Shown: positions 24,862-36,717 of the stretch, one piece after another | How the letters are laid out: each line of letters opens with the position of its first letter | Numbering within the stretch: position 1 is the first letter of the stretch | Source of the DNA: Bolinopsis microptera | Taxonomy: Eukaryota > Ctenophora > Tentaculata > Lobata > Bolinopsidae | Reading direction: 5' to 3' | Length of the DNA stretch: 64,000 nt | Assembly (NCBI RefSeq): GCF_026151205.1 | Contig: NC_087072.1 | Span: 1,939,375 to 2,003,374, forward strand | Translations under genes and position numbers: made by a program | Notes under the pieces: generated by a model | Seen by the model: only the letters and a program-made list of their open reading frames with translations | What the model was told of the DNA's origin: nothing | The model's database searches: none

Positions 24862-26748
24862 CAGTGGGTGGTGGAGGGTGGTATAGCGGGAACATGTGGT
24901 GGTATAGTGGGAACATGGGGTGGCGAATAGTGGGAACATGGGTGGCGAATAGTGGGAACATGGGGTGGTGAATAGAGGGAACATGGGGTGGTGAATAGTG
25001 GGAACATGGGGTGGTGAATAGAGGGAACATGGGGTGGTATAGAGGGAACATGTGGTGGTATAGTGGGAACATGGGGTGGCGAATAGTGGGAACATGGGGT
25101 GGCGAATAGTGGGAACATGGGGTGGTGAATAGAGGGAACATGGGGTGGTATAGAGGGAACATGGGGTGGTGAATAGAGGGAACATGGGGTTGTATAGAGG
25201 GAATATGGGATGGTATAGTGGGAACATGGGGTGGTGAATAGAGGAAACATGGGGTGGTATAGTGGGAACATGGGGTGGTGAATAGAGGAAACATGGGGTG
25301 GTATAGTGGGAACATGGGGTGGCGAATAGTGGGAACATGGGATGGTGAATAGAGGGAACATGGGGTGGTGAATAGTGGGAACATGGGGTGGTGAATAGTG
25401 GGAACATGGGGTGGTGAATAGAGGGAACATGGGGTGGTATAGAGGGAACATGGGGTGGTGAATAGAGGGAACATGGGGTGGTGAATAGAGGGAACATGGG
25501 GTGGTGAATAGAGGGAACATGGGGTGGTATAGTGGGTACATGGGGTGGTGAATAGAGGGAACATGGGGTGGTATAGAGGGAATATGGGGTGGTGAATAGA
25601 GGGAACATGGGGTGGTATAGAGGGAACATGGGGTGGTGAATAGAGGGAACATGGGGTTGTATAGAGGGAATATGGGATGGTATAGTGGGAACATGGGGTG
25701 GTGAATAGAGGAAACATGGGGTGGTATAGTGGGAACATGGGGTGGCGAATAGTGGGAACATGGGATGGTGAATAGAGGGAACATGGGGTGGTGAATAGTG
25801 GGAACATGGGGTGGTGAATAGTGGGAACATGGGGTGGTGAATAGAGGGAACATGGGGTGGTGAATAGAGGGAACATGGGGTGGTGAATAGAGGGAACATG
25901 GGGTGGTGAATAGTGGGAACATGGGGTGGTGAATAGAGGGAACATGGGGTGGTGAATAGAGGGAACATGGGGTGGTGAATAGAGGGAACATGGGGTGGTA
26001 TAGTGGGTACATGGGGTGGTGAATAGTGGGAACATGGGGTGGCGAATAGTGGGAACATGGGGTGGTGAATAGAGGGAACATGGGGTGGTATAGAGGGAAC
26101 ATGGGGTGGTGAATAGAGGGAACATGGGGTTGTATAGAGGGAATATGGGATGGTATAGTGGGAACATGGGGTGGTGAATAGAGGAAACATGGGGTGGTAT
26201 AGTGGGAACATGGGGTGGCGAATAGTGGGAACATGGGATGGTGAATAGAGGGAACATGGGGTGGTGAATAGAGGAAACATGGGGTGGTATAGTGGGAACA
26301 TGGGGTGGTGAATAGAGGAAACATGGGGTGGTATAGTGGGAACATGGGGTGGCGAATAGTGGGAACATGGGGTGGTGAATAGAGGGAACATGGGATGGTC
26401 AATAGAGGGAACATGGGGTGGTGAATAGTGGGAACATGGGGTGGTGAATAGTGGGAACATGGGGTGGTATAGAAGGAACATGGGGTGGTGAATAGTGGGA
26501 ACATGGGTAGGTGAATAGAGGGAACATGGGGTGGTGAATAGAGAAAAACATGGGGTGGTGAATAGAGGGAACATGGGGTGGTGAATAGAGGGAACATGTG
26601 GTGGTATAGTGGGAACATGGGGTGGTATAGAGGGAACATGGGGTGGTGAATAGAGGGAACATGGGGTGGTGAATAGAGGGAACATGGGGTGATGAATAGA
26701 GGGAATATGGGGTGGTATAGTGGGTACATGGGGTGGTGAATAGAGTGA
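24862..26748. repeat. 1.9-kb G-rich minisatellite with higher-order repeat structure
   Basis: Built of two alternating short units, GGTGGTGAATAGAGGGAACA-like (23 bp) and GGTGGTATAGTGGGAACATG-like (21 bp), with variants (gaatagtggg, cgaatagtggg, gaggaaac). A distinctive block starting GGGGTTGTATAGAGGGAATA occurs at 25186, 25653 and 26126, i.e. every 467-473 bases with the same order of variant units, so whole multi-unit blocks were also duplicated. The - strand has no stop codons in any frame, producing three long Pro/His/Tyr-rich frames; I treat these as by-products. Confidence 0.95.
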
Positions 26749-29700
26749 ACGTCCTCCCTTCTGATGGACCTTTCCAAGTAGAGCAAGCAAATTTATTACA
26801 GTGGAATCAAAAGTTAGAAAACTAAAATCCTTTATCAGACAGTTCTAAATAAACTTATAATTTTCCTTACGCCATTAATATGGCGGCGCCTATTGTACCG
26901 TAGAAGCAACTCGCAGCTGGATTACTTACTTAATTGCTTTTTTTAGTTTTATTTGGTGTTAAACAAGTTTGTCTTGGTGTCAGAAATTGCCAAAATTAAG
27001 CGGGGACCCCTGTTGGAGCCGGTTGGAGCCGGTTGCTCGCCTGGTACTGGTAGTCCTCCTAATACAAATATTCTGGCTACATCCTGAACTTGGAAGAAGG
27101 GAACACCAGTAGACATCATCATTATGTACTTACTAAAAACCCACTGAATTCATACGTAAAGACATACTAAAGAATTAAGAATGCGTACTGAAGACATACT
27201 TCATTCATACTAAAGACATACTACTAAGCTTCCATTCACGGAATAGCCAGTTACCTGGCAACGCCCGCTCATGATGCTTCTCCAAGCTCACACAAGTGCA
27301 GTAACCTACTAAATACATACTGAATTCATATTAAAGAAATTCTGAATTCATACTGAGACCCCACTGAAGACATAATGAAAACACAATGAAGACATTCCGA
27401 AAACATAGGGATCGTTCACATATTACCTACGCCATTTCGTAGTATTGAGACCTCACTCTCACCTCCGCAGCTATCTTAGAGAAATTGCGTTAGCGTATGC
27501 ATTCCAAGCCCTGTGCGCATACTGCACAGACTGCTTACGTAGTATGTGAACGATTCTATACTGAATATCCTGAATACACACTGAATAGTGAAGTATATCT
27601 GTCACTACCTTCAGAAGATACAGCACTGAATACACACTGAATAGTGAAGTATATCTGTCACTACCTTCAGAAGATACAGCCCTGTCTGATGACCTCTCAA
27701 TAGAGATGTACCCCCGTTAATATAATACTGACCTGCTAGAGTGTACTGTCCCTGCTGGTAGCACCCAAATAACAATAAGTGTAGTGCATTTGCTTGTCAA
27801 AAGCAGCAGATTTCCGGCTGTCGACAGCTTTACAAAAGTGGAGAATGGAGATATGCTGGGAACCATCCACAACGCTGGATTCAAGACCTGAACCAGGCCG
27901 GACATCAGATTGGTTCCTTCAGGATACAAGGACCATTGTGGAATTGTGTTGAAATATTTCTATCTGGAGACATGTCACAAGTATTCAGGATTTAATTGAT
28001 CTGAACACTGTGATACTCTCATTGTATTACAGAATGTTTCACAAGAGTTACCAAGAGGCCAAATCATAAGGAATATAACTGAGCTATTCAGAACAACTGA
28101 GCTTATATTATAGTATACCATTATCTAAAACTTCACAACCCACAGTCTACACCATACTGATAGAAACAGTTTCAGCTTAGTGGAGATGCTTCTCAATAAA
28201 GAGCCTCAAATGAGGGGAACTCAGGATGGCTCATATGGAGCTAGTTTTTTTTAAGTGAAAAAAAAAACAATCAAGAAAGTATCAACTTTATTACAGGCAC
28301 AGCGTGAGGATCATTACAAAATGCAAAAGTGGTAAATTTTCTCATAGATTCTGTAATATTAAAATTTCTCTTCGAGTAACACTAACTTAGACTCATTATC
28401 TTCATCGGGAATAATAAATACCGGAAATTAGTTCACGTGTGCCGAAGGTTCGTGTGATAATAATTTCCGATACTTTCCTCTCTCCAGACTTATGACAAGA
28501 AGTAGATTATGAGCTTGCACTTGATTCAAACTAGATTTTTTCTCATTTCCTTCATCGACTTTTCTAAATTGTCGCTGGCATGTAGCCGTGAGCTACATTT
28601 TTCCCCGATACTTGGCGAAGCTTCAAAACGTCATTATCAAGACTCAAGAGTTAGAATTTCTTACTAAGAAAGTAAAAAATTGACAAACGCTGTCGATCGA
28701 GAGATTCAGTAGCCGCCCACAAAAAATCAGCCGTATTTTTTGTTAGAAATGTATCTTACCCGAAAAAAGCATTTGATGCGTTAAACTTAAACTGTGACTA
28801 ATCATATTTTAGTTTGGTCCGGCTACTTTATAAAGAAATAAAGGAGCAGGTCACACATCGCAAATGCGTGATCAAGAGAACGTTTATTTCATGTTTGTTC
28901 TTACCACGTAGTATTCATAAACCTGATGTTCTTGTCAAACGAGTAGCGGGTGGTAGTTGTCAGTTTACCTGATCAACTGGTTCCTGCACTTCAAATAGCG
29001 ACACAAATCACGATAGTCGAAACCGGAGGCTCACTGAGCTATAATAGTATAATTACAGCTATAACTACAGCTATAATAGGTTGATTGCAAAATAGAATCC
29101 GTAAGAACATCTGCATAACTCTTTGTGCCGCCATACACATTGCTACTACTACACATTGCACATTGTACATTGCACAACTATAACTAACAAAAAACACATC
29201 GATTGGCATGATGGCATTTGTTGTATCACGTCGTGACCCCCATTGTCATTTCACTAAGTTTCACCTGTATCGTGACTACGTGCGCGGCGGGTCTACAACG
29301 TAAGACAATTACCGGATATGAAGGTGCCTGTGGAACAGACAGCGATTATATAACTAAGATTAAGAAAATAAAAACATAAAATTAATTTCAAAATCAGAAA
29401 TGTAAACTAAAAGGATAGCAAATTTAAAAACGACAAATCGATCATATTAGAACAATAAAAGCTTGGTTTTTGGGGTAACAATCTCAAGTAAACATTATAA
29501 CTATAAGATATGGTATTAGTCGTTTTTTCTACTCAACAAGATCAAGATGCATATTTAAAAATGTTTTGACATTTGCTATTAAGGTTGATTAGGATTAGGA
29601 TACGGGGCGCTAGGAAGACAGATTATAAGCCATCATGCAGTCTTCCCTGTATTTTCTTGAGACAAATATCAGTCTAACTTATGCTGAAACATCAATTTCA

Positions 29701-30290
29701 CTGGGATTGTGATACAAAATAATTTAATTTACCTATTAAAATCGTAAATATTGATAAAAACTTCGTCCTAAAAACTGAAACGTAGACGTAGCAAAAAGTA
29801 AATAAACTAAAATAAAATTAAGACTTATAAATTTAACAGGATGATTCCTGGAAGGGAAAAATTGGAGCTATTATAATAGTCGGGTGTTAGCCGGGGGATC
29901 AGGCACTAAGTTCTGTACGTGACGGAAATATGCAGACAAATCACCATTGAGTAAAGAACTCGATTGAAGGGTCCTACCCTGCAGGCAGCTAACAGCTGAT
30001 CTACCCCATATAGGACACTATAGGACAGTGCTCCAGCGAGCTACAAGAATTAACAAAACGTATTACATACTCTTAATCAAACTACCATCGTCCTTTCTAT
30101 TCATCACCACGAATTACTCGTAGACTCTAGCATATTATTCATAAAGAATAATGTTGATCCCTATAGTAAACTCAGATCTTTTAATCGTCGGCAGTCTGAA
30201 GATCTGGATACTGATCGGGATGTACGTGGACCATCACATATTTGCATATTCACATATTTGTTTTGACACGTGACAGTCGTTCTGGGTTAT
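26749..30290. other. Gene-poor region with small tandem duplications
   Basis: Contains a 58-bp direct duplication (about 27572-27685, unit starting CTGAATACACACTGAATAG), degenerate repeats of ACTGAATTCATAC/AAAGACATAC (27150-27400), and at 29222-29276 an inverted relative of the SLC6 3' UTR repeat. Bases 27730-27960 are less AT-rich than their surroundings and open on the - strand, ending in CTCTAGCAG then GTCAGT, which would be a good donor. It could be an exon, but I recognise no family. Confidence 0.4.
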
Positions 30291-30298
30291 TATTGGTC

Positions 30299-30410
30299 AA
30301 TGCTAGGAGCCAGTGAGCTGATCGGACAATATAGCGAGTACCTAGCTGAGATAGTACTACTTTTTACACGGAGACGAAAGCTCTCTCCCGGTTCCTTACG
30401 CTACTTCATC
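30299..30410 (+). CDS. Possible short coding exon ending at an amplified donor
   Basis: From the ATG at about 30299 a frame reads MLGASELIGQYSEYLAEIVL and continues open to CTTCATCCAG, immediately followed by GTAATACCAG and then the GTAACCAG array. The exon-like end and donor are the only reasons to call it; no downstream exon was found and no family is recognised. Confidence 0.2.
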
Positions 30411-30590
30411 CAGGTAATACCAGGTAACCAGGTAACCAGGTAACCAGGTAACCAGGTAACCAGGTAACCAGGTAACCAGGTAACCAGGTAACCAGGTAAC
30501 CAGGTAACCAGGTAACCAGGTAACCAGGTAACCAGGTAACCAGGTAACCAGGTAACCAGGTTACCAGGTAACCAGGTAATACCAGTGCTC
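30411..30590 (+). repeat. Tandem array of 8-bp CAGGTAAC units
   Basis: About 20 copies of CAGGTAAC, each a near-consensus 5' splice site (CAG|GTAAC), following the exon-like end at 30410. Flanks are GTAATACCAG on both sides. Confidence 0.95.
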
Positions 30591-31437
30591 AGCTGACGTG
30601 TTACTTACAAAAATTTGTGAATTATTCAGATATTCTTGTTTTTTGCAGTTTGCCCTAACAATGACGCTGACTTAGCATAAGTTGAGGCCGTGAAAAATTC
30701 ATTTTAAAATATACTCTTACATATTTAATAGGTGGTCTATTCATAATTTCAAAGTTTTTGTACCCAAATCTAATTTATATTAACCAATGAGTAAACATTT
30801 TTTACCTAGACTTATGAAAACCTGAGACAGTGGTTCAAGTTTAAGCAAGTATTGTGTGTCAATTTAGGACAAATTCATAATTTCTAGTATACAGGTACAT
30901 AATGTCTCATATATATATAAGTTTAAGGAACCTTAGTAATCACTATATAAAAGTCTTGCACTGTACCTAGATATAATATTGGCCCAAAACTTGATATTGT
31001 GATCAATCATACATATCAAAAATAAATACAATGATCAAGATTAAGATTTGAAATTAATAAGGAAAAATGCAGAACACTTAATTTCTATCGTTATCAAATT
31101 AGGATAGGAAAACAGCTGAAATGTATAGCAAACGAACCGTGTAAATGAAATTGTACGCCCTTCATAAAAGACTAATCATTGATAATGATATAGCCTGCAG
31201 CGACCAAACATTTATACGATGATAATATATTAGCGTTCATTACGTACGGTCTTCATCCCTTGACGGCACTATCTTCAAAGTAAAACAGTACAAAGAGCAT
31301 GTCCCGGCGGTGTAAATAGGTAGTGAGCTATAATTCTTAAGAAAACATGAATGTTTTACGTTATTTTTTGGTTTAAAGTCTGATTTGAATTTTATTCGAC
31401 ATTTCATATGCTAAATTATATTTATCGAATTTAAGTA
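30591..31437. other. AT-rich spacer, nothing recognised
   Basis: No frame with a family signature, no repeat array and no RNA gene seen. Confidence 0.5.
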
Positions 31438-31591
31438 CAGCCTCGCTATAACGTGCATCGATGGACCAACAAAATTGCCGAAAAACCTAATTTTGGATTC
31501 GGACAAGAGTCGCCCCATCAAAAACCGAGTTATAACGCTGTTCGTGTAATTATAGGTACCGAGGCGTGCTATAGCACGGGGTACTATACTG
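31438..31591. mobile_element. Short MITE-like element, TA-flanked
   Basis: Starts TA|CAGCCTCGCTATAACGTGC and ends GCTATAGCACGG...ACTATACTG|TA. Terminal CAG/CTG with TA duplication and weak inverted similarity suggest a Tc1/mariner-like MITE of about 154 bp. Confidence 0.5.
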
Positions 31592-32039
31592 TAGATAGTA
31601 CTTAGAAAATCACAATATAGTAACCCTAAAAACTCGACATTGAGAGGCCAGCATTGATCGGCTGTGGTGTACAACAGCATTAAAAACAGTAAACTATCTG
31701 CAAGAACATGTATACTATGAGGCAAGTATCTATTGAGTCAAGTATCTGATGGCGGACCAATTCGATTAAAAGATGGAAACCGAGAACTGATCTGCTCAAG
31801 TGGTTTGCGTGAGGACAGAAAAATATGAGAGGGGAACCAATCACATAGCGAGCTGATAGTAGGTTGTACTTAGGTTTCCGCGGAGGGCGAACTGTCAAAT
31901 ATTGACGACACGTGGTTTTATCTGGAGGCACATTGCTATCGAATTCTCGTTTTTGGGTACCAATTATATTATAAACAAGCCAGCTTTATATCGTGGTCGC
32001 CTCGTTGCTTCGTGAAATATGGAATTTACTGTTCAGCAT

Positions 32040-32275
32040 GAATGGTGATTTATTTATTAGCAGAAACCCGTTTCTGCTTTTCTAAAAAGTATTTAATTTG
32101 TGATTTTGACACCACTTGGAGGTCCAAATTTCGGAACATAAAGTTTTTATTCCTTGGCCAATTTTTTATTTCTTCATACTGGTCAAAACTCAAAAGGCAA
32201 TACAAAAATTCGACCCAGCCAAAAAGGTTTCAATGGTATATCTCTCACGGTTTTTGCGGAAAGTCGTGTTAAAGT
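32040..32275. repeat. Dispersed repeat, inverted relative of 55735-55870
   Basis: Bases 32107-32200 (GACACCACTTGGAGGTCC, TTCCTTGGCCAATTTTTTAT, CATACTGGTCAAAACTC) correspond, on the opposite strand, to 55740-55850. Two copies 23 kb apart in inverted orientation. The small open frame across it has no known domain. Confidence 0.7.
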
Positions 32276-35079
32276 TGATGTTAGTAAAATAGCAACAGAT
32301 ATATACATAATATATAATAATAGATAATATATATTCTAATGTACTGTCACAATAGTGACTTTAATATATCGTCTCGCTTTGTATATAGTAAGATTTGAAT
32401 GCGGCCTAACGACATTTTATCCGTCTCCGATTAACAGTATAGCAGTATAAAAAATCAGCGCACTAAAAATGGAACCTTATAACCTGCTGCAGTGCTTGTA
32501 TATTAATCAATGATCAGAGGTCCGTACGTATTATATGGATAATAACGGGCAAAAAACAAAGTATTTTTTACAGCAACTGAAAGTAACAAACGAAGCCTAG
32601 GATGAGAATAATATTTCATTTAAACCTGGATCATCGCTGTAAATACGGTATGTGGTCAGAAGTTGTTAAGAATCACCCTTTTTATGGGAGCCTACACACA
32701 TTATTAGCACGCCAGATCTTTCCTTACAAAATCCACGAGATATCAGCGAACATACCACACATCATATACAGTACCACACATCACAACATATATAATCTAC
32801 TCATACTGGTATAATAAGGATGTTACGGGATCACTATAATAAAACCAGAAACAGCGGTCGAGTGGATAAAGCGGTTAACTATATTCGGCGTAGTGTAATT
32901 CATTATAGAACCATGCGTTTGCTCGATTAAGCACCCGGATGCACCCACACCAGCTCCAAGAAAAGCACGTACACATGACGTTACCTCACCAGATAACGAT
33001 GTTAAAGTTAGATAATGGTTTTTGCCGTACGGAGTACTATACTACACCCTATAGTCTCTACCTCGATTACTAACGAATCTAAGCAATATATATATATAAT
33101 AACAACCAGACTGTAAACAAGGCACGGCTTAGAATAAACTTAGGAAGATAGCCTTAATACGTGATTTGTACCACTATATAGATTAATGTGATTACGAGGG
33201 AACATTATATTTCATTGCACTGCGAAGCAGTAAGCGCTGCACTAAGCTGCTTTATTTTTATAAACTTAGACCATGAATATAATCTTGTTTCTTCGGAATT
33301 TGTTTTTACGAGTATTTTTCGAGGATAATAACACATTCAGGCTATATCCGTCTTGGCAGGAATCACAATTAATTTGATTAATTAACAAAGTCGTGGGAAA
33401 ATGTAAAAAAATAAATGAGTAATAAACTGAGATTTTATTATAAATCTAGATTTCCAGCTAATTAACAGCTCGTAATGTTATGTTGAAAATATGTAATATC
33501 ATGAAGAAACACTGCATTTCGACAAGTAGTACAGTCAAATCCGTCCTAATTTAAGCCTTTGTCGGACAAAATTCGCAACAAAGCGATTTTAACGGGATAT
33601 GGTCGGGACAGGTCCCAGGAATCATTCCAGAGAGTTCCCAAAATCCTCGACTTCAGGAAAATCCACAATTACCACTTTTTTACCACCTTTTTACCACTTT
33701 GGTTTTCTGCAAATAAGTCACGTTCTGAATATCCTAGAAGATTCTAGTTTAAAGCATTGTGTTTAGAAAACAAAGAAGAACAACTTTTCCTTTAACAACT
33801 TTTTCAAAAATAAATTATTTAATTAATAAATTAAATAATTAATAAAATTTCAAATATTTCAAAAATATATTTTCATAAAAAATGTTCACAATTACATTCC
33901 ACGTGCAATGAACTAATTTTTATAAAAATTTTCACTTTCAATATTTTGGACTTTTAAAATTTTCGAAATTCGTAAAGAATAACCACTATTTATCACTTTT
34001 TACCACATTGAATCTCCGCTAATAAAACGACTTCTGAATGTCGTCGAAGGTTCTAGATTGAACCAATGTGTTCAAAATATAAAAGAGAACAACTTTTTAT
34101 CTGACAACCTTTGGATTAGATAATTAATTGATTTATTAATTAAATAATAATTAAATTTTTAAAAATTTCAAAATATACTTTTTATCAAAAATATTTGCCG
34201 TGACGTAAAATGAATTTACTTGAATAACAGAACATACACCGTCACATAGATTAGATAACAGATTTAAAAAATTCAGATAAATGGAATAAACGGTAAAATA
34301 TCAAAATTTGTACGATACTATTATAGCTTATTTATAAATATTTACACATCATATCTCTCGACTTACAGAAACATCAACTGGATTAGACCACAGAACTGCC
34401 TCTCTGCAAATCAAAACATCTGCAAAACGATGTGCGAAACGGATTGAAAATGACGAAGTTATCAAGCAATTTGTTTATCTCGTTAGCGAAATTGATTGGG
34501 TTATCAATGATTACCTAATTGCTTATCACGTGACAGGGTGCTAGGATACCGTAATTGGGCTTTCTGCACGATTTCTGTGCCACGCTTTCACTGGATCAGA
34601 CACCACCAGTCGGATCCACGGAGTTGGTAAGGATCGGCTATTCAGAACGATTCCGATAGTGGGTATCTAGTGCACTAAGCTACGGAGAAAGTCACGAGAA
34701 ATTTTTGGGCGAGCGAATTAGGAACTTAGTAAGAGCCTAACGTATGTGTACTATACCACCTCCCCCCTCCCCCGCACAATAATTTACCCTGTCTGTAATC
34801 CGGTTTGAGGATTTATCATTTAGTGCGATCTCTACGTTACAGAATGGACATTTGTTTAAACTGTGTTCGCGGACTAAAGATGGTCCTGTCTCAGTTACAA
34901 CGAACTCCTCTTCATTGGCCGATATAATAGTTAACAGCACTATGTTTACAGTATGCACTGAAGGGGTATCCTAGTTGCTTGAACTTTTAACAGGTGCCCC
35001 GCCTCATTTAAACCTCAATTAAGTTTCCTATCATTCGGTTGAGTCGACCGTTGAGATCCCTTAGATCCAATGGATCCTT

Positions 35080-35166
35080 AGCTACTCCCTAGACTAGGTG
35101 ACACTGGGATTCGAACCCTGAACCTCTGCGCAGAAGGCGGATGCTCTAACCGCTAGGCTAGATATG
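35080..35166 (-). tRNA. tRNA-like sequence (pseudogene or SINE head) inside the transposon
   Basis: On the - strand TAGCCTAGCGGTTAGAGCA is an A box and GGTTCGAATCCC a B box, about 35 bases apart. Anticodon-arm and T-arm pairing are imperfect and the acceptor stem does not close well, so a tRNA-derived SINE or decayed tRNA is likelier than a working tRNA. Confidence 0.5.
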
Positions 35167-35649
35167 AATCTTTGGAACTGGTCTATGGTCACTGTCTGCA
35201 ATAATACACACAAGACGTCACTCAGAGCTGAATCAGTCATGCCGTTGTACTGCCGTTTAATTTCGTTCAGTGACCAGGGGTTGTTGATCCAACCTGTGGT
35301 GCGTTGATTTCTTTATTTATACAAGGTATGAGAGGCGTCAGGATAAAGAATAGGACTGTACGTATCCGTTTCAAATTTGCTGGGCATAGTTTAAAAGTTA
35401 GTGCACTTACTTAAAAGATAAATAGTTTAAATAGTACCTGAGGACAGCAACCCTTTCCATATTTCATTCCATGCAAATTTACATTGTCGATCATTCGCCC
35501 TCTTAAAGCTATTCACCGAAACTAACTCCTCATTTGCCTGGTAAATTAAAACATTGTATTGGTTAAGAATAGCTGATTTCATAAAAATCGAGATCACTAG
35601 ATGAAGCAAGACTTTCAGTTCTTGAACAGAAGTCGCAATCTTCAACAGC

Positions 35650-35943
35650 AGACATCAAGTGCGAACAGCTCCCGCCAACATTCTTATCGTGTTTACCATC
35701 AGCAGCAGGTGTGGGATGAGAATGACCTAGATCCGATAAGCTGGGATGGAAGATGAACAATGGGACACATGTACCAGTGACCACTCTTATGAGTACAGCT
35801 CCGAAAAAGCTCATTCAAAAAATCAGTTGCAAATGTTTAAAGTCAGGTTGTGGCAATGCTTGTTCATGCAGAAAAGCAGGAATACATTGTGGATCAACCT
35901 GCCTCAAATGTCAGGACAATTGCAGCAATGTGCCAGCTGAGGA
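35650..35943 (+). pseudogene. Remnant of a transposon-associated protein with C-terminal CXC (tesmin/TSO1-like) motif
   Basis: The frame from about 35732 reads LGWKMNNGTHVPVTT then a Cys-rich tail CKCLKSGCGNACSCRKAGIH and CGSTCLKCQDNC before the stop at about 35940. Upstream, QQQVWDENDLDPISW lies in another frame, so a frameshift separates them. Cys-rich CXC tails of this form are, to my knowledge, common at the ends of transposon-derived proteins in invertebrates. No intact start or upstream domain is visible. Confidence 0.55.
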
Positions 35944-36717
35944 CTCATAAGTTAGACTGTTATCTAGTATATATATGGTTATATAAAGTACTACTTCGAT
36001 TTCCCGATTAATTTAATGGAAATTTGTTAATTATTCGTGATATGTAATTTTAAAATATTTTGATCAAAAATAATTTTTATAATTTTTGGATATTTGTTTA
36101 ATAATCGAATTAACTAATTAATTAATTATCTAATCCAAAGGTTGTCAGATAAAACTTTGTTCTCTTTATATTTTGAACACATTGGTTCAATCTAGAACCT
36201 TCTACGATATTCAGAAGTCGTTTTTTTAGCGGAGATTCAATGTGGTAAAAAGTGGTAAATAGTGGTTTTTCTTCTCAAATTTCGTAAATTTTACAAGTTC
36301 AAAATATTGTTAGTGAAAATTTTCAAAATTTTCATAGAAATTAGTTCAATATTCGTGGAATGTAATTGTGAACATTTTTCATGAAAATGTATTTTTGAAA
36401 TATTTTAAAATTTATTAATTATTTAATTAATTAAATAAATAATTTATTTTTGAAAACGTTGTTAAAGAAAAAGTTGTTCTTCTTTGTTTTCTTAACACAA
36501 TGCTTTAAACTAGAATCTTCTAGGATATTCAGAACGTGACTTATTTGCGGAAAACCAAAGTGGTAAAAAGGTGGTAAAAAAGTGGTAACTGTGGATTTTC
36601 CTGAAGTCGAGGATTTTGGGAACTCTCTGGAATGAATCCTGGGACCTGTCCCGACCATATCCCGTTAAAATCGCTTTGTTGCGAATTTTGTCCGACAAAA
36701 AGACGGATTTGACTGTA

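Larger units (their letters stand above)
33532..36715. mobile_element. 3.2-kb DNA transposon with about 0.68-kb terminal inverted repeats, TA target
   Basis: Left end CAGTCAAATCCGTC and right end GACGGATTTGACTG are exact inverses flanked by TA (33530-33531 and 36716-36717). Inverted similarity runs about 680 bases inward on each side (33532 to about 34215; about 36030 to 36715). Each arm itself contains two related blocks built around TTACCAC...TCTAG...GAACAACTTTT. CAGT ends with TA suggest the Tc1/mariner-pogo superfamily, but I see no DDE transposase; the interior (34216-36030) holds a tRNA-like block and a CXC-domain remnant. Probably inactive. Confidence 0.85.

Noticed and set aside
24746-26790. 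Three overlapping - strand frames of 540-659 codons rich in Pro, His, Tyr and Phe
   Set aside because: They exist only because the minisatellite unit has no stop codon on that strand in any frame; unit lengths of 21 and 23 bp would scramble a real repeat protein.
32840-32965. Possible tRNA-derived SINE (AGCGGTCGAGTGGATAAAGC resembles an A box)
   Set aside because: No convincing B box within the expected distance.
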